Below, in pieces: positions 13,630-24,283 of a DNA stretch of 64,000 nucleotides; within the stretch, counting starts at the first letter, position 1, and each line of letters starts with the position of its first letter. The DNA comes from Protea cynaroides (lineage: Eukaryota > Streptophyta > Magnoliopsida > Proteales > Proteaceae). The stretch covers positions 91,610,676 to 91,674,675 of the forward strand of contig CM053273.1 in assembly GCA_028583415.1 (NCBI GenBank). Direction: 5' to 3'. The position numbers were made by a program, and so were the translations under genes. The notes under the pieces are model-generated. The model was not told the DNA's origin. It made no database searches and worked only from the letters and a program-made list of their open reading frames with translations.

Positions 13630-15717
13630 AAAACAAACACATAAAGACACAATCATTGATGTGACTGTGTTATAAGTTCTAATACTGCTGCTCAATGAGA
13701 AATAGCATCAAGGAAAAATCCACTTATTTTGAATTTCTAGCATGATTATGTCAAAATAATTGCATGATATACCCATTTTCATTGGTAAATTTATTGGTTT
13801 TTCTTGTAACACAAGGGGGCAGGAAGATCCAGCTACTTGGGCGCCCAGTCTTGGAAATAGTTGGAGGACAACAGGTGATATTGAGGATAACTGGGAGAGG
13901 TGAAAACTTTTCTTTCATGCATAAAACCAATTTTTTTTTTCTTAATAGATAATGGATGCAACTGAAGTAGCAATTGCACAAGTTTGCATTTCTCAAGTAG
14001 CATATAATTCTCCTAGGAAGTTCACACTAACAAATTGCAATGTGGTCTAGTTTCATTCTCCTATTTAGGAAACTTATGTTTTTGCTTTGGTCAGTATGTC
14101 ATCTCGAGCAGATCTAAATGATAATTGGGCTGCTTATGCTGGACCAGGCGGTTGGAATGGTAAAAATCAGCTCAAGTTACTTAATTACTAGCTGTATGTG
14201 TTAAATGAGTACCTGATCTGAACATAAAGATCATTCAATTCAAATGTTTTTTCACAGCTTGACCCTTTTAAAAGCGACCAGCTAATTAAGCATTGCCAAG
14301 TTGTTCATGTTTTTTTTCCTCCCTGTCCACTAAATCCATGGCTATCAAGGATCTTGCCATAGTTCTATCTTATTGCTCTTCTAATATATGTTGTGAACCA
14401 TACTGGGTTTGATTTCTCACTGGCTGGAGTTATAACGTTCAGATCCTGACATGCTTGAAGTGGGAAATGGTGGCATGACAACAGAGGAATACTGTTCACA
14501 TATCAGTGTATGGGCATTAATTAAGGTACGAGAGAAGATCTTGAATAATAAATCTGTTATGGGGTCAAGGAGTATTTATTTGACCAGAACAATGTTGCTC
14601 TGAATGTGCAGGCTCCTTTGTTAATTGGTTGTGATATTCGAGCAATGGATGATGTAACCCTTGAATTGCTTAGCAACAAGGAGGTTATTGCAGTTAATCA
14701 AGGTAAGGATTCTAAAAATATCTCAAGTTATTTGAATGACTTTGGACGACTTTTTTAAGCTCTTAATACCCGATTCTTTTATAATAACATGTGAACAGAT
14801 AAACTTGGAGTTCAAGGAAAAAAGGTTAAGAAGGATGGAGATTTGGAGGTATCTCCCTGATCCATTTTAGTTTCATAATCTTTGACATTGTGATAAGGAT
14901 ATTTGGACTACAAATGCATACATTGCTAGTGTATCAACCTCTAAGAATGTAGCACTCTATATTTATGCACATTAGCATGCATGTTAAGGATGTATTTTGG
15001 GCTTGGTTCAGCCAGAACCATGCATGGGATATGGGGAGGCCTAAGTCCCTCACCTGTCCTTTGATTAAAATACTCAGGCCCAAGCTTTTATTTAGTGTTT
15101 GGAAAGCCACTAAATTCAAACCAGGCCAACCTTAGGATCAAAACAAAATGCAAGTTCACCCTAAATCAATTTATTGGCTTGAAATGGAAGCACTGTTTTT
15201 TTGACAGATATGTCAGAATCTCTAGGAGGAAACCAACTTCTGTCTCTCTAGCTTTGGTGGTTGTTCAACTTCAGCTCTCCAGAATCTCCATGCTTTTTTT
15301 CTCATCTCTACTTACTTTGTAACCTTGGACTGGAGCATTTCATAGTCTAACTCTTTCATCCACTGCTATGCAGGTTTGGGCTGGCCCTCTTAGTAATTAC
15401 AGGGTAGCAGTGATACTATGGAACAGAGGATCTTCAAAGGCTCAGCTTACTGCTTACTGGTCAGACATTGGCCTAAAATCATCAACTGTTGTCAAAGCTC
15501 GAGATTTGTGGGAGGTTCAATTCATATATTTCCTCTTTTTGATTTTGATATGCAATCAATTGAAATATTACTAAAACATAATAGGTATTGTATTGACATG
15601 ATCTGTGATTCACATATTTCAATTTCACAGCATTCGACTTCATCCTCTATTCAGGGGCAACTTTCTGCCGAGATTGAGTCTCATGCCTGCAAAATGTATA
15701 TCCTCACACCGCAGTAG
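11574..15717 (+). CDS. Alpha-galactosidase copy B (GH27), complete
   Basis: This secreted or vacuolar alpha-galactosidase resembles the coffee-bean and rice enzymes. Fifteen exons are: 11574-11734, 11920-11978, 12123-12179, 12641-12675, 12760-12863, 13054-13129, 13219-13277, 13446-13511, 13816-13899, 14095-14159, 14443-14525, 14612-14702, 14799-14848, 15374-15514 and 15631-15717 (TAG). They give 405 residues. The first 26 or so residues form a hydrophobic signal peptide ending near ADA, followed by a short prosegment. The nucleophile is Asp172 in KYDNC and the acid/base is Asp227 in RTTGD. CEWGQEDPATWA, PGGWNDPDMLEVG and LTPQ at the C-terminus are all as expected. The ATG was chosen because it opens the signal peptide. 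Exon lengths 2-14 equal those of copy A, so the pair arose by tandem duplication after the intron pattern was fixed. Confidence 0.95.
13573..13625. repeat. (AC)n microsatellite in intron 8 of alpha-galactosidase copy B
   Basis: Two AC runs, separated by a short AATT interruption, are followed by an A-rich stretch. The tract lies between exons 8 and 9 and touches no splice site. Confidence 0.9.
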
Positions 15718-17116
15718 GAATCCATTGTCAGGGTGAAGATTGTGTTCCACAGAGAAGCAAAGCTTTAACATGCAAATAGATGTTCATGAGCCCAGAAGAT
15801 GGTTACAGTTGACAAGTTTAAATGAAGGGATGGCATTCAGAATTCCCCTAGTAAGGCAACCCTTGAAAAAAAAAATGATAATAATAATAAATGAGCAAGA
15901 AAAATAAATCAGCTAGTTTTACTATAAAACATATCAGTCTCTAGTGTTAGCATGATCATGTCTTTTTGGATCTTCTATTTCAGCCAGTTTTGGAAAGTTA
16001 CATCATTTTACGGCCATTTGTGGCTTATTTTGTCAAGTTCCAGCCTATTCCAGCCAATTACGCTCAAGTAATAAATTTAATTCTAATCTGTTTCTACTAG
16101 CACCACCATTTATGGAAGCTTCCTCTTCTCTATGTGACACAAAATTATTTTAATACCATAAAGTAGAAATTTTTAATTTTTTATTCTGCAATACCTCCAA
16201 GTGAAGAGAAAATTTAATCCCTAATGTAGCAAGAGCAACTGTTGCTTGACAGTGGAAATAAAATTGAGGTTGTAAGTTATGTTGTAACTTACATTAGTTA
16301 CAAACAGATTTTCCCTACATAATATGTATAGGGCATGAACAGTATCAACCCAAAACCTCTTCCTAAGCCCCAGACAACCTTGCCCAACCCCTGAAATCCC
16401 AACCTTGGTTTGCCTTGCAGGCTCAAAATCCAATCCCTTGCTCTGTCTTGCTCAAGGTGGCGGTCGGTCTTAGTCGGGTTTAATCGGTCTTCACTACTTT
16501 AATGCCCTGCACTGAGACCGCCCATTTGGCTCGTTGGTCCCAGGTCCCAGGTCCCTATAGGCCAGGCATGGACACATTTACATTCGGTTTGTCCGTCGAT
16601 TTGAGTACATAATCAGTCTTATGTTGATCGGGCTAATTGGTCTATAAACGGGCTGTAACGGGTTCATGCCAAGGTGTAAATAAAATAGAGAGAGATATTG
16701 GGTTTTGAATCCATAATTGTTTTCTTCTTGTAGATCTGATGCCTTCTTGTAGGATTACAAAAGACTCTTACTAAAACTTGTGATCATCTATGTAAACAAA
16801 AATGATGATGAAAGGAACCAGTGGAAGACTCAAGAAATAAAAGAGAGTAAGAAACGTTTAAATGTTTTAGGTTTTCAGCTCCAAGGTTGTATTTGTTTGG
16901 TCAAAACTAAGATTCAGTTTTGTTAAAGGTATATTTGGTTCATTTGATTGCTTTGGTCGGACTACACCCTTGCACCGTGAACTCTCTCTCTCGTTTAATA
17001 ATCGGTTTGAGCTAAAGCCCGGCACGTTTAATAATTGTGCCAGTTGATCTCAGTCAGTCTACTTGATGTGGGCCTAAAATTGACACCCTAAACTCTAGCT
17101 TGGAGGCAAACTTTGA

Positions 17117-17167
17117 GGATCCGAATCGCCTCCTCCCTGAAGTACAGGGAGGAGATGATTTGAATCC
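17117..17167. mobile_element. 51-bp mini-foldback with 9-bp flanking duplication
   Basis: The 51 bases form an inverted repeat. The left arm starts GGATCCGAATCGCC and the right arm ends GATTTGAATCC, with CCTCCCTG and CAGGGAGG facing each other around a 5-base loop. The 9-mer AAACTTTGA lies on both sides (17108-17116 and 17168-17176). Its ends resemble those of the larger foldback that begins 21 bases downstream, so it may be an internally deleted relative. Confidence 0.65.
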
Positions 17168-17188
17168 AAACTTTGAACCCCCTAATTC

Positions 17189-17429
17189 GGATCCACATCC
17201 TCTCCTCCAAGAGAATCTAGAGGAGAGGTGGCGCCCCATACAAATGGAGGACACTTGGGGGTCGGATTAATCTGACCCCTCCATCCAAGTCGACTCCAAG
17301 CAAACAAGCTGAGCTGACAGTGGGTTTCGGCTCGGATGGAGGGGTCGGATTAATCCTACCCCCAAGTGTCGTCTATCTATATGGGGCGCCACCTCTCCTT
17401 CAGATTCTCTTTGAGGAGAGGATTTGAAT
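17189..17429. mobile_element. Foldback MITE copy 2, Mutator-like, with 9-11-bp target duplication
   Basis: This 241-bp palindromic element begins GGATCCACATCCTCTCC. Arms of roughly 100 bp share AGAGAATCT, GGAGAGGTGGCGCCCCAT, ACACTTGGGGGT and GACCCCTCCATCC in mirrored order. The flanking direct repeat CCCCCTAATTC occurs at 17178-17188 and 17430-17440. Its ends and overall architecture match the copies at 1024-1254 and 47682-47899. Confidence 0.8.
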
Positions 17430-19434
17430 CCCCCTAATTCATAACTTATATAAGTGCTGGGTCCGGATGAGAAGACACTCACCTTAAGATGCAATTTGAA
17501 AAAAAGAAAAGAAAAAAAACCCAGCAAAGGCCTGCCCTGTGATTTTATTTTTTCTTTTGGAGTTTGACTTGGAATTTCCAGGTTGTCGCTGCAATTAAGG
17601 TTGAAGCATCAGCCTATACCTGTATGACTCTAATCCAAATTTAACCAATTATTTAAAAAAATTTAAGAGGCTGTTATATTTTTTTAGGCTAAAGATTTCC
17701 TACTTTGCTTAAATTATGTATCTTTACTTAGTTTGTACATTTAGTTGTGCCCTTGGAAGAGCAAGAGCGATACAACTAGTGGTTAATTATCAAAATTTAG
17801 TCTCAAATTCAGTCATGTACCTTCTTACGTATGTCCATTGCTTTTTTCATAATCATCAAATTTTAAATGCTTTACCTTGTCACTTGGCAAACTTCGTTTA
17901 CATGAAACTTGATGAGTAAACAAAGAATCTTAGGATCTATATATCCACAAATTTTTACCTTCATCTAACATCCTATGTGGCATTAATTGAATACATATAT
18001 AACAAAAAGAAAAAACTCTCATTTTTCTTTTATATTTATTTTTCTTGTAGAAATTTTGATGATATTTTTTTTTTTTTTTTTTTTGGTAAGAAAAAGATCA
18101 CAAAGGCTGCGGATGGCAAATGGGATGGTTTCAGTATCACGGTACAATCCTGATACGGTAATGGTATGGTACATAATGGGTAATATAATTACTATACAAT
18201 TTATTAAACAGTATCAAAATACTTACCATTATTGATTATAATGGGTTTTGGAAATTTGGTATTTAAATGGTTTCCAGTTTTAATGGTTTAAATGGTTTAA
18301 ATGGTTTTGATTGTAATACTGCCAACAGTTTAGAGTCTTGGTTCTCCTAATCGGTTTCTTAATGGTTTAGTCTACTATTAAACCGTTGTTGTTGTTAGTT
18401 CCGTGCATGGACCCAATTGAGACCAAACAAATCTAAACCCACTCAAGAAACATCATGTGTTGAGCTTGATGTCGAGCTTGAAGCATTACACAATTCAAAC
18501 ATCCAATTTGCACAATTGAATCACCCAATATTACACATAACTGACAATATCAAATTACAAAATTGAAATGAAGAAGATAAAAATGAAGTTGGATTCTTTG
18601 ATTCACCAATATCCATTATTTCAACCTCAGCATCTAACAATCCACAGCAAATTAAAGAGAAAGCTTTAAATCAACAAAAAACATTTTAAGGTGAGATATT
18701 AATTCTGAATTAAACAGAATCAAAGTGAATATTTGAAATTAATTATTAAACAAATAGATATGGATTTGTTAAATGATTACTCAGTTGAAAGAAATAGCAT
18801 TTGGCTGGATATATCAATCAAACCCAACAAAATGTAGTCAGATGTGATCGTCTCATGCACCTAGGTAGCTAGAATACTGAAGTTAACCAAACAATACAAG
18901 TAGTTAAAAATACAAATAAAATAGTTCCAAGTGTTTGGGTGAGTACATGTGATTATATGAAAAAAGTGCACTAAACTCTGCTTTAGTGACTGACTGTTGA
19001 GGCCATTCATCAATGCCAATTGAGATGAGGTATTCATGTTTAAAATATCATAAACTATACAGGCGATAGTGCGATACCAATTAAACAATATACTATCGAT
19101 TAATCATTAGTATAAAAGTGTATCATGTTTCAAATAATGTAATTTGGACTAACATTTTAGAGAAAAAAATAAGTATGGTATGGCCGCCGTATGGGGTCCC
19201 CTACCATGTGACACTGTGACAGTGAAGAGAAAAGAGTAGAGCAAATTGCCATAAATTAATTAACGAATCAGAGCTAAAGTAGGTGGCGTATGTGTTGATG
19301 GAATCTTTTTTGGGGTGAAATTAAAGTCGAGAAAGTGTGATTCATGGCTTCATGGAATCATGGGTGGTAGGCCACACAAATCACAAATCCTATTATTGTA
19401 TTTTGTAAATTTGTAAATTTGTAAATTTGTATTT

Positions 19435-19447
19435 GGAATATATATAA
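19435..19447 (+). promoter_or_regulatory. Candidate TATA box of the CslG gene
   Basis: A TATATATAAT-type motif lies about 255 bp upstream of the CslG start codon. A GTC trinucleotide tract (about 19449-19488) follows directly and would fall near the transcription start. Inferred from composition only. Confidence 0.35.
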
Positions 19448-19448
19448 T

Positions 19449-19488
19449 AGTCGTCGTCGTCGTCGTCGCCGTCGTCGCCGTCGTCGTG
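19449..19488. repeat. (GTC)n microsatellite in the CslG 5' region
   Basis: GTC units with two GCC interruptions sit between the candidate TATA box and the start codon. Length variation here could affect the promoter or the 5' leader. Confidence 0.85.
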
Positions 19489-19699
19489 TAGTGTAATAAT
19501 TTTGCTGCAGTTGGTGTCACTTCTTAATTCTTACGCCCCTCATATATAGGTCGGTAGAGAGAGGTATATGGACTGGCCCTGAAAGCCTGAAAGCGCCAGA
19601 AAGCTTCAAAGCTAGCTATAGAAAGAGAGGATAGATTGGAAGCGGCCGAGAGGAGCATCTAGTCTTCAAAGTGTCTTCTAACATCAATCCCAAACAAAG

Positions 19700-22291
19700 A
19701 TGAAAGACGTAACCGAGGAGAAGGCAGCCGCCGGCAGGTGTACGCGTCTCCACACGACTCAGTTGTTGCGACGAACGCCTTTGAACCGAGCGTTCGCCCT
19801 GGTGTACGCATCTGCATTGGTGGCTCTGGTCTACCGACATATCCATCACAACAACTCCTCCTCCTCCTCCTCCTCCTCCTCCTCATCAAACTCCTTCTTA
19901 TTCCTTCCCTACTTGATGATGATGGTGGCAGATGCCATGTTCGCCTTCATGAGGGCCACCACCGACTCTCTACGTCTCTATCCAGTTCGCCACCAGGAGT
20001 TCCCAGAGAAGTTGGATTACAATCATCACGATCAGTACCCAGGCGTGGACGTGTTCATATGCACGGCGGACCCATACAAGGAGCCTCCCATGGGGGTGGT
20101 CAACACGGCTCTGTCGGTGTTGGGGTACGAATATCCCCCGGAGAAGCTGACGGTATACTTATCGGACGATGGGGGATCGGAGCTTACGCTCTTTGCTTTC
20201 ATGGAGGCCGCCAAGTTCGCCCACCACTGGCTGTCTTTCTGCAGGGACTTCGGTCTACTTGACAGGTGTCCCGATGCTTACTTCGGAACCGGAACTACCC
20301 ATACATCTCGAGAGGCCCACAACATGAAGGTTTATCTACATCTCTCTAACTCTCAAATCTTATCTTTAATTACTTGCATCCTTGCGTTTCTAGCCTTTTT
20401 TTTGTTTTGCTCAACATGCATGTTTCCTTTTAATATATATTTTTTTTTACAAAAATGTTTCTGCACTGAACAGCAGTTATCCAATACTGAACAAGCACAA
20501 AAACCAACCCTCTTATTTGAAGGTCGAACTGGTATACGTGCTCAATGATTCTAATCCGTTCAATCTCGATTGAATATACTAATTGGTTTTTTTTTATTTT
20601 TTTCTTTCTGTATTTGAAGTCCCATCCCATATATATGGACCTATATCTATATGGTTATCGTAACTCCTTTCGTCTGTCTGCTCATTCTCAGTAAAACTTC
20701 TCTTCTAGCTTTTACATCCACTTAAAAGACTTCTATGGATTCATACCCAAAGTGGTTGACTTCTATGTCCACTGGACTGGCTTGATAGCTGCCATTGCCT
20801 TGTGGGACACACTCCCATAAAAGAAATCACATATAAGACCACCCCTATGGCCTTACTTCATTTTCTCTGGTAAGTTAAATAGTTAATCTAATAGATATAG
20901 GGTTACACCAGGCCAGGCCAGGCCAGGCCAGGCCAGGCCAGGCCAGGCCAGGCCAGGTTGGGTCTGTCTGGGTTTTGCCTGATATATATAATATTATATA
21001 TCACGATGGATTTTGTCTTTTCTATTTATAATATATGTATAAAACGATATTATTATATTACGTAATATATATGAAAACTAAATATATATATATATATATA
21101 ATACAAGGCTACAAGCCCATGATATAATTATAGATAGAAGTTTGGGTTGGATGGGGTAGGGCTCAGCCCAAACCTTTAATCCAGGCCCAGCCCGGCCTAA
21201 CTTTACCAATGATTTAACAAAACATAGGCCCAAATCCAACCCTGTTTGGCCTCAGTCCAAAGCTTTAATCCAGGCCCAGCCCGGCCCAACTCTACCAATG
21301 ATTTAACAAAACATAGGCCCAAATCCAACCCTGTTTGGGCTCAGGATGGGTTTGACCCTCTCGGGTTTCAGAATGGTTTCAAACGATCAGAGGGCCAAAC
21401 TTGCGGACGTTAATGGATGGCTGAAGGGGGGGCATTCCTATTATCTTTATATGACCTTAGGCATCTGTCACATCACACATGGCAAGTTGAATGAAACATG
21501 AATTGGGGATGGAGAGATAAGAGTTGTGGTCTTTTGCTCACTAATCAAATTGCAACCTTGTACAATAAATACATAACTTGCAGATTAAACAAATTTCTCA
21601 GTATGAAAAATGATATTTTGAAATATTCATATAAGAAAATTCTACCCAAAAAAATTCATATAAAAATGAGGCTTTTAAAAAAATTTGTAACTTGTTTTCA
21701 CCAAAGGGGTGAATTAAGAAATTGTAACTTTCTTTTAATTGTTCTTTGTTTTTCAATTTGAATGTAATTTATCATTTTGCGTTATCAAAAGTTGTCGTTA
21801 TTTTGCACATTTTTTGAATACCCATGTGAAATGATAGTATGTATCCTCATTGAAAAAAAAAATGTTATACTTAGAAAAATATTAAAAGAGTAAAATTACA
21901 ATTTCTTTTATTCACCACCCTTAGTTACAATAAGATTTTTTCTTTACAAAAATGACATACATGCAATAACTAAAAATTCTTTATACATGTTCGCATCTTG
22001 GAAGGGCTTCTTTAAGTGGTCCAGCTTTTTATGGATAGATGATACAGTCCGGTTATTTTTCTGTAACTACATATATTAATTGTTAATCTTATAATTTAAA
22101 TGGTTACCCTTTGATGTAACATGTTTCAGATAATGTATGAAGAGATGAAAGTAAAGGTAGATAGAGTAATGAAGAGAGGGTCTCTTTCGCCGGAAGAACC
22201 TGAGCATGATGCTTTCAACAAATTGACGGCAGGATCCACACTTGACCATCCTGCAGTAATTCAGGTTATGTACCACGTACTACACACAGCA

Positions 22292-22334
<43 letters not shown>

Positions 22335-24283
22335 TTCTTGAATTCATATCTATGAGGTTAACCCTCTGTCTTCGTATCTGTTATGTTAACTCTCTGTCTT
22401 CATATTTTCATTGATAACAAGACAGGTTTTATTAGAGAGTGGGAAAGACAAAGACGTAAAGGGCCATAAAATGCCCAACCTCGTGTATGTCTCCAGAGAA
22501 AAACGTAGGGGCTCAGCACACCACTTTAAGGCTGGTGCTCTTAATGCCCTGGTAATCAGAGCACCCCCCAATCTTTCAGCTAATCTAGAGCTGCTAGCTA
22601 TAAAAGTTGATTTCAAAATAATTTTGGTATGTTGGTACATTTTGCATGTTTTGAAGCTTCGGGTATCAGCTACGATGAGCAATGCACCGGTGGTTATGAA
22701 CTTAGATTGTGACACCATTTCCAATGATCCCAAAACCCTTCTTCGGGTACTATGCTATCTAGCAGACCCTGTCGTTGGACCAAAACTAGCCTACGTTCAG
22801 TTTCCTCAGCGCTTTCATGGGATTGACAAGAACGACATCTACGGTAACGACCACAGACGTCTGTATCAAATAGATCCACTGGGGATGGATGATCTTGCCG
22901 GCACACGTTACATCGGCAGCGGATGCTTTTTCCAGCGCCGATCCTTCTTTGGAGGCCCCTCTGATATCCCAAAACTAAACTCCCACCGTGACTCTGACAA
23001 GTCATTTATCAGTTCCAAAACAGTTTTGGATTCAGCCCACCATGTCGCAAGTTGTAAACATGAGCATGGTACCAACTGGGGCATTGAGGTAAACTTAAAT
23101 TTGCATCTTTTAACTATGAAAACTATACGTACGGTATAATTATGTTGAGAATAATCTCACATTGTAAAACGTTGCTGGGACCCTAGCTAGATGCATGTCT
23201 TCATGTATATATTAGCTAAAGCATTCATTATCAGTTGTTTCTGATCCATCCTAGCTGATGATAAAATTGCACAGATAGGGTTCAGATACGGATCATTAGC
23301 AGAGGATTACAAGACTAGTTATATGCAGCAGTGCAAAGGATGGAATGCAGTGTTCTGTCATCCTAAAAGGGCAGCATTTCTGGGAGGCTCTCCTTTTACT
23401 CTCAATGATGTCCTGAATCAGAACATAAGGTGGGCGATTGGCCTGCTAGAGGTAGCCGTATCCAAGTACAGCCCAATCACTTACGGCACTCGAGCCATGG
23501 GCTTGCTCATGGGTCTTGCTTATGCCCACAACGGATTTGAAGGAACTTGGTGCCTTCCAATTACCACCTATGCCTACATCCCACAGCTAGCTCTTCTCAG
23601 TGGAGTCTCCCTCTTCCCAAAGGTATCTCTACTTGTACATGTTCCCTATATGTTATATATGGATATAAAGATGATCAACTGCATGCTGCCTAGCTAACAA
23701 GAGGTAGAAATATTTAATTAATGTATTAATGCAGGTATCAGACCCTTGGTTCTACTTGTATGCATTCCTTTTCTTGGGAGCCTATATACAAGATTGCCTT
23801 GAATTCATTTTAGCAGGAGGAACAATCCGAAAATGGTGGAATGATCAAAGAATGTGGATGATCAGGGGAAACTCATCTTATCTATTTGGGTGTGTCACCT
23901 TTTTACTAAATTTGCTTGGCTTCGCTGCCTCTGGGTTCAATGTGACTAGCAAAGTGGTTATAGGAGAACAGAGAAAGAGATATGACCAAGGCATATTCGA
24001 GTTTGGGGTACCCTCACCTATGTTTGTGCCGCTCACAGCAACTGCTATACTCAATTTGATAGCATTTGTCGTCGGGCTCGGAGGAGTGTTGAGAGATAGA
24101 AACGCAGGTGAAATGTTTGTGCAGTTGTTTATTTCAGGTTTTGTGATGGTGAATTGTTGGCCAATATATGAAGCCATAGCTTTGAGGAAGGACGCAGGAA
24201 AGATGCCTGCAAAGATTACAATTATATCATTTTTGCTTGTATGCCTCCTCTACTTGGCATCCTCATTGGCCCTCAAACTTTAG
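19700..24283 (+). CDS. Cellulose synthase-like protein G (CslG), complete
   Basis: This is a GT2-family glycosyltransferase of the endomembrane system. Six exons, 19700-20329, 22130-22264, 22426-22551, 22657-23088, 23275-23622 and 23735-24283 (TAG), encode 739 residues, the usual CslG length. The assignment rests on the N-terminus (LHTTQLLRRTPLNR), DVFICTADPYKEPPM, MKIMYEEMK across the exon 1-2 junction, and the C-terminal membrane region. Catalytic motifs are intact: SDDGG at 155-159, DCD at 314-316, ED at 451-452 and QNIRW at 490-494. Two N-terminal membrane helices are expected, and about six follow QNIRW. A serine run encoded by a TCC/TCA tract near 19858-19890 lies after the first hydrophobic segment. 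Some CslG/CslM proteins of spinach, legumes and licorice transfer glucuronic acid to triterpenoid saponins; others have no settled substrate. Intron 1 (1.8 kb) holds several repeats. Confidence 0.93.
20908..20957. repeat. (CCAGG)n pentanucleotide array
   Basis: About ten perfect CCAGG units run in tandem in intron 1 of the CslG gene. No coding frame crosses them. Confidence 0.95.
21163..21345. repeat. Two-copy tandem repeat, 89-bp unit
   Basis: The block CTTTAATCCAGGCCCAGCCC begins at 21174 and again at 21263. Each copy continues through ACCAATGATTTAACAAAAC and ends near CCAACCCTGTTTGG, with few differences. It is a recent local duplication within CslG intron 1. Confidence 0.85.
22296..22331. 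repeat. (TC)n microsatellite in CslG intron 2
   Basis: About 17 uninterrupted TC dinucleotides lie between exons 2 and 3 of the CslG gene. They may serve as a long-range pyrimidine tract. Confidence 0.95.

Larger units (their letters stand above)
15718..19434. other. Intergenic region between alpha-galactosidase copy B and the CslG gene
   Basis: No gene is recognised. The region holds two adjacent foldback insertions at 17117-17429, a T-tract at 18066-18083, and AT-rich DNA with AATGGTTTA-type repetition near 18270-18310. Open frames are short and lack family features. Confidence 0.6.

Noticed and set aside
670..24283. Alpha-galactosidases and CslG as a sugar-related gene cluster
   Set aside because: The two families act in different compartments on different substrates, and no further pathway genes lie between them. 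Adjacency alone is not evidence.
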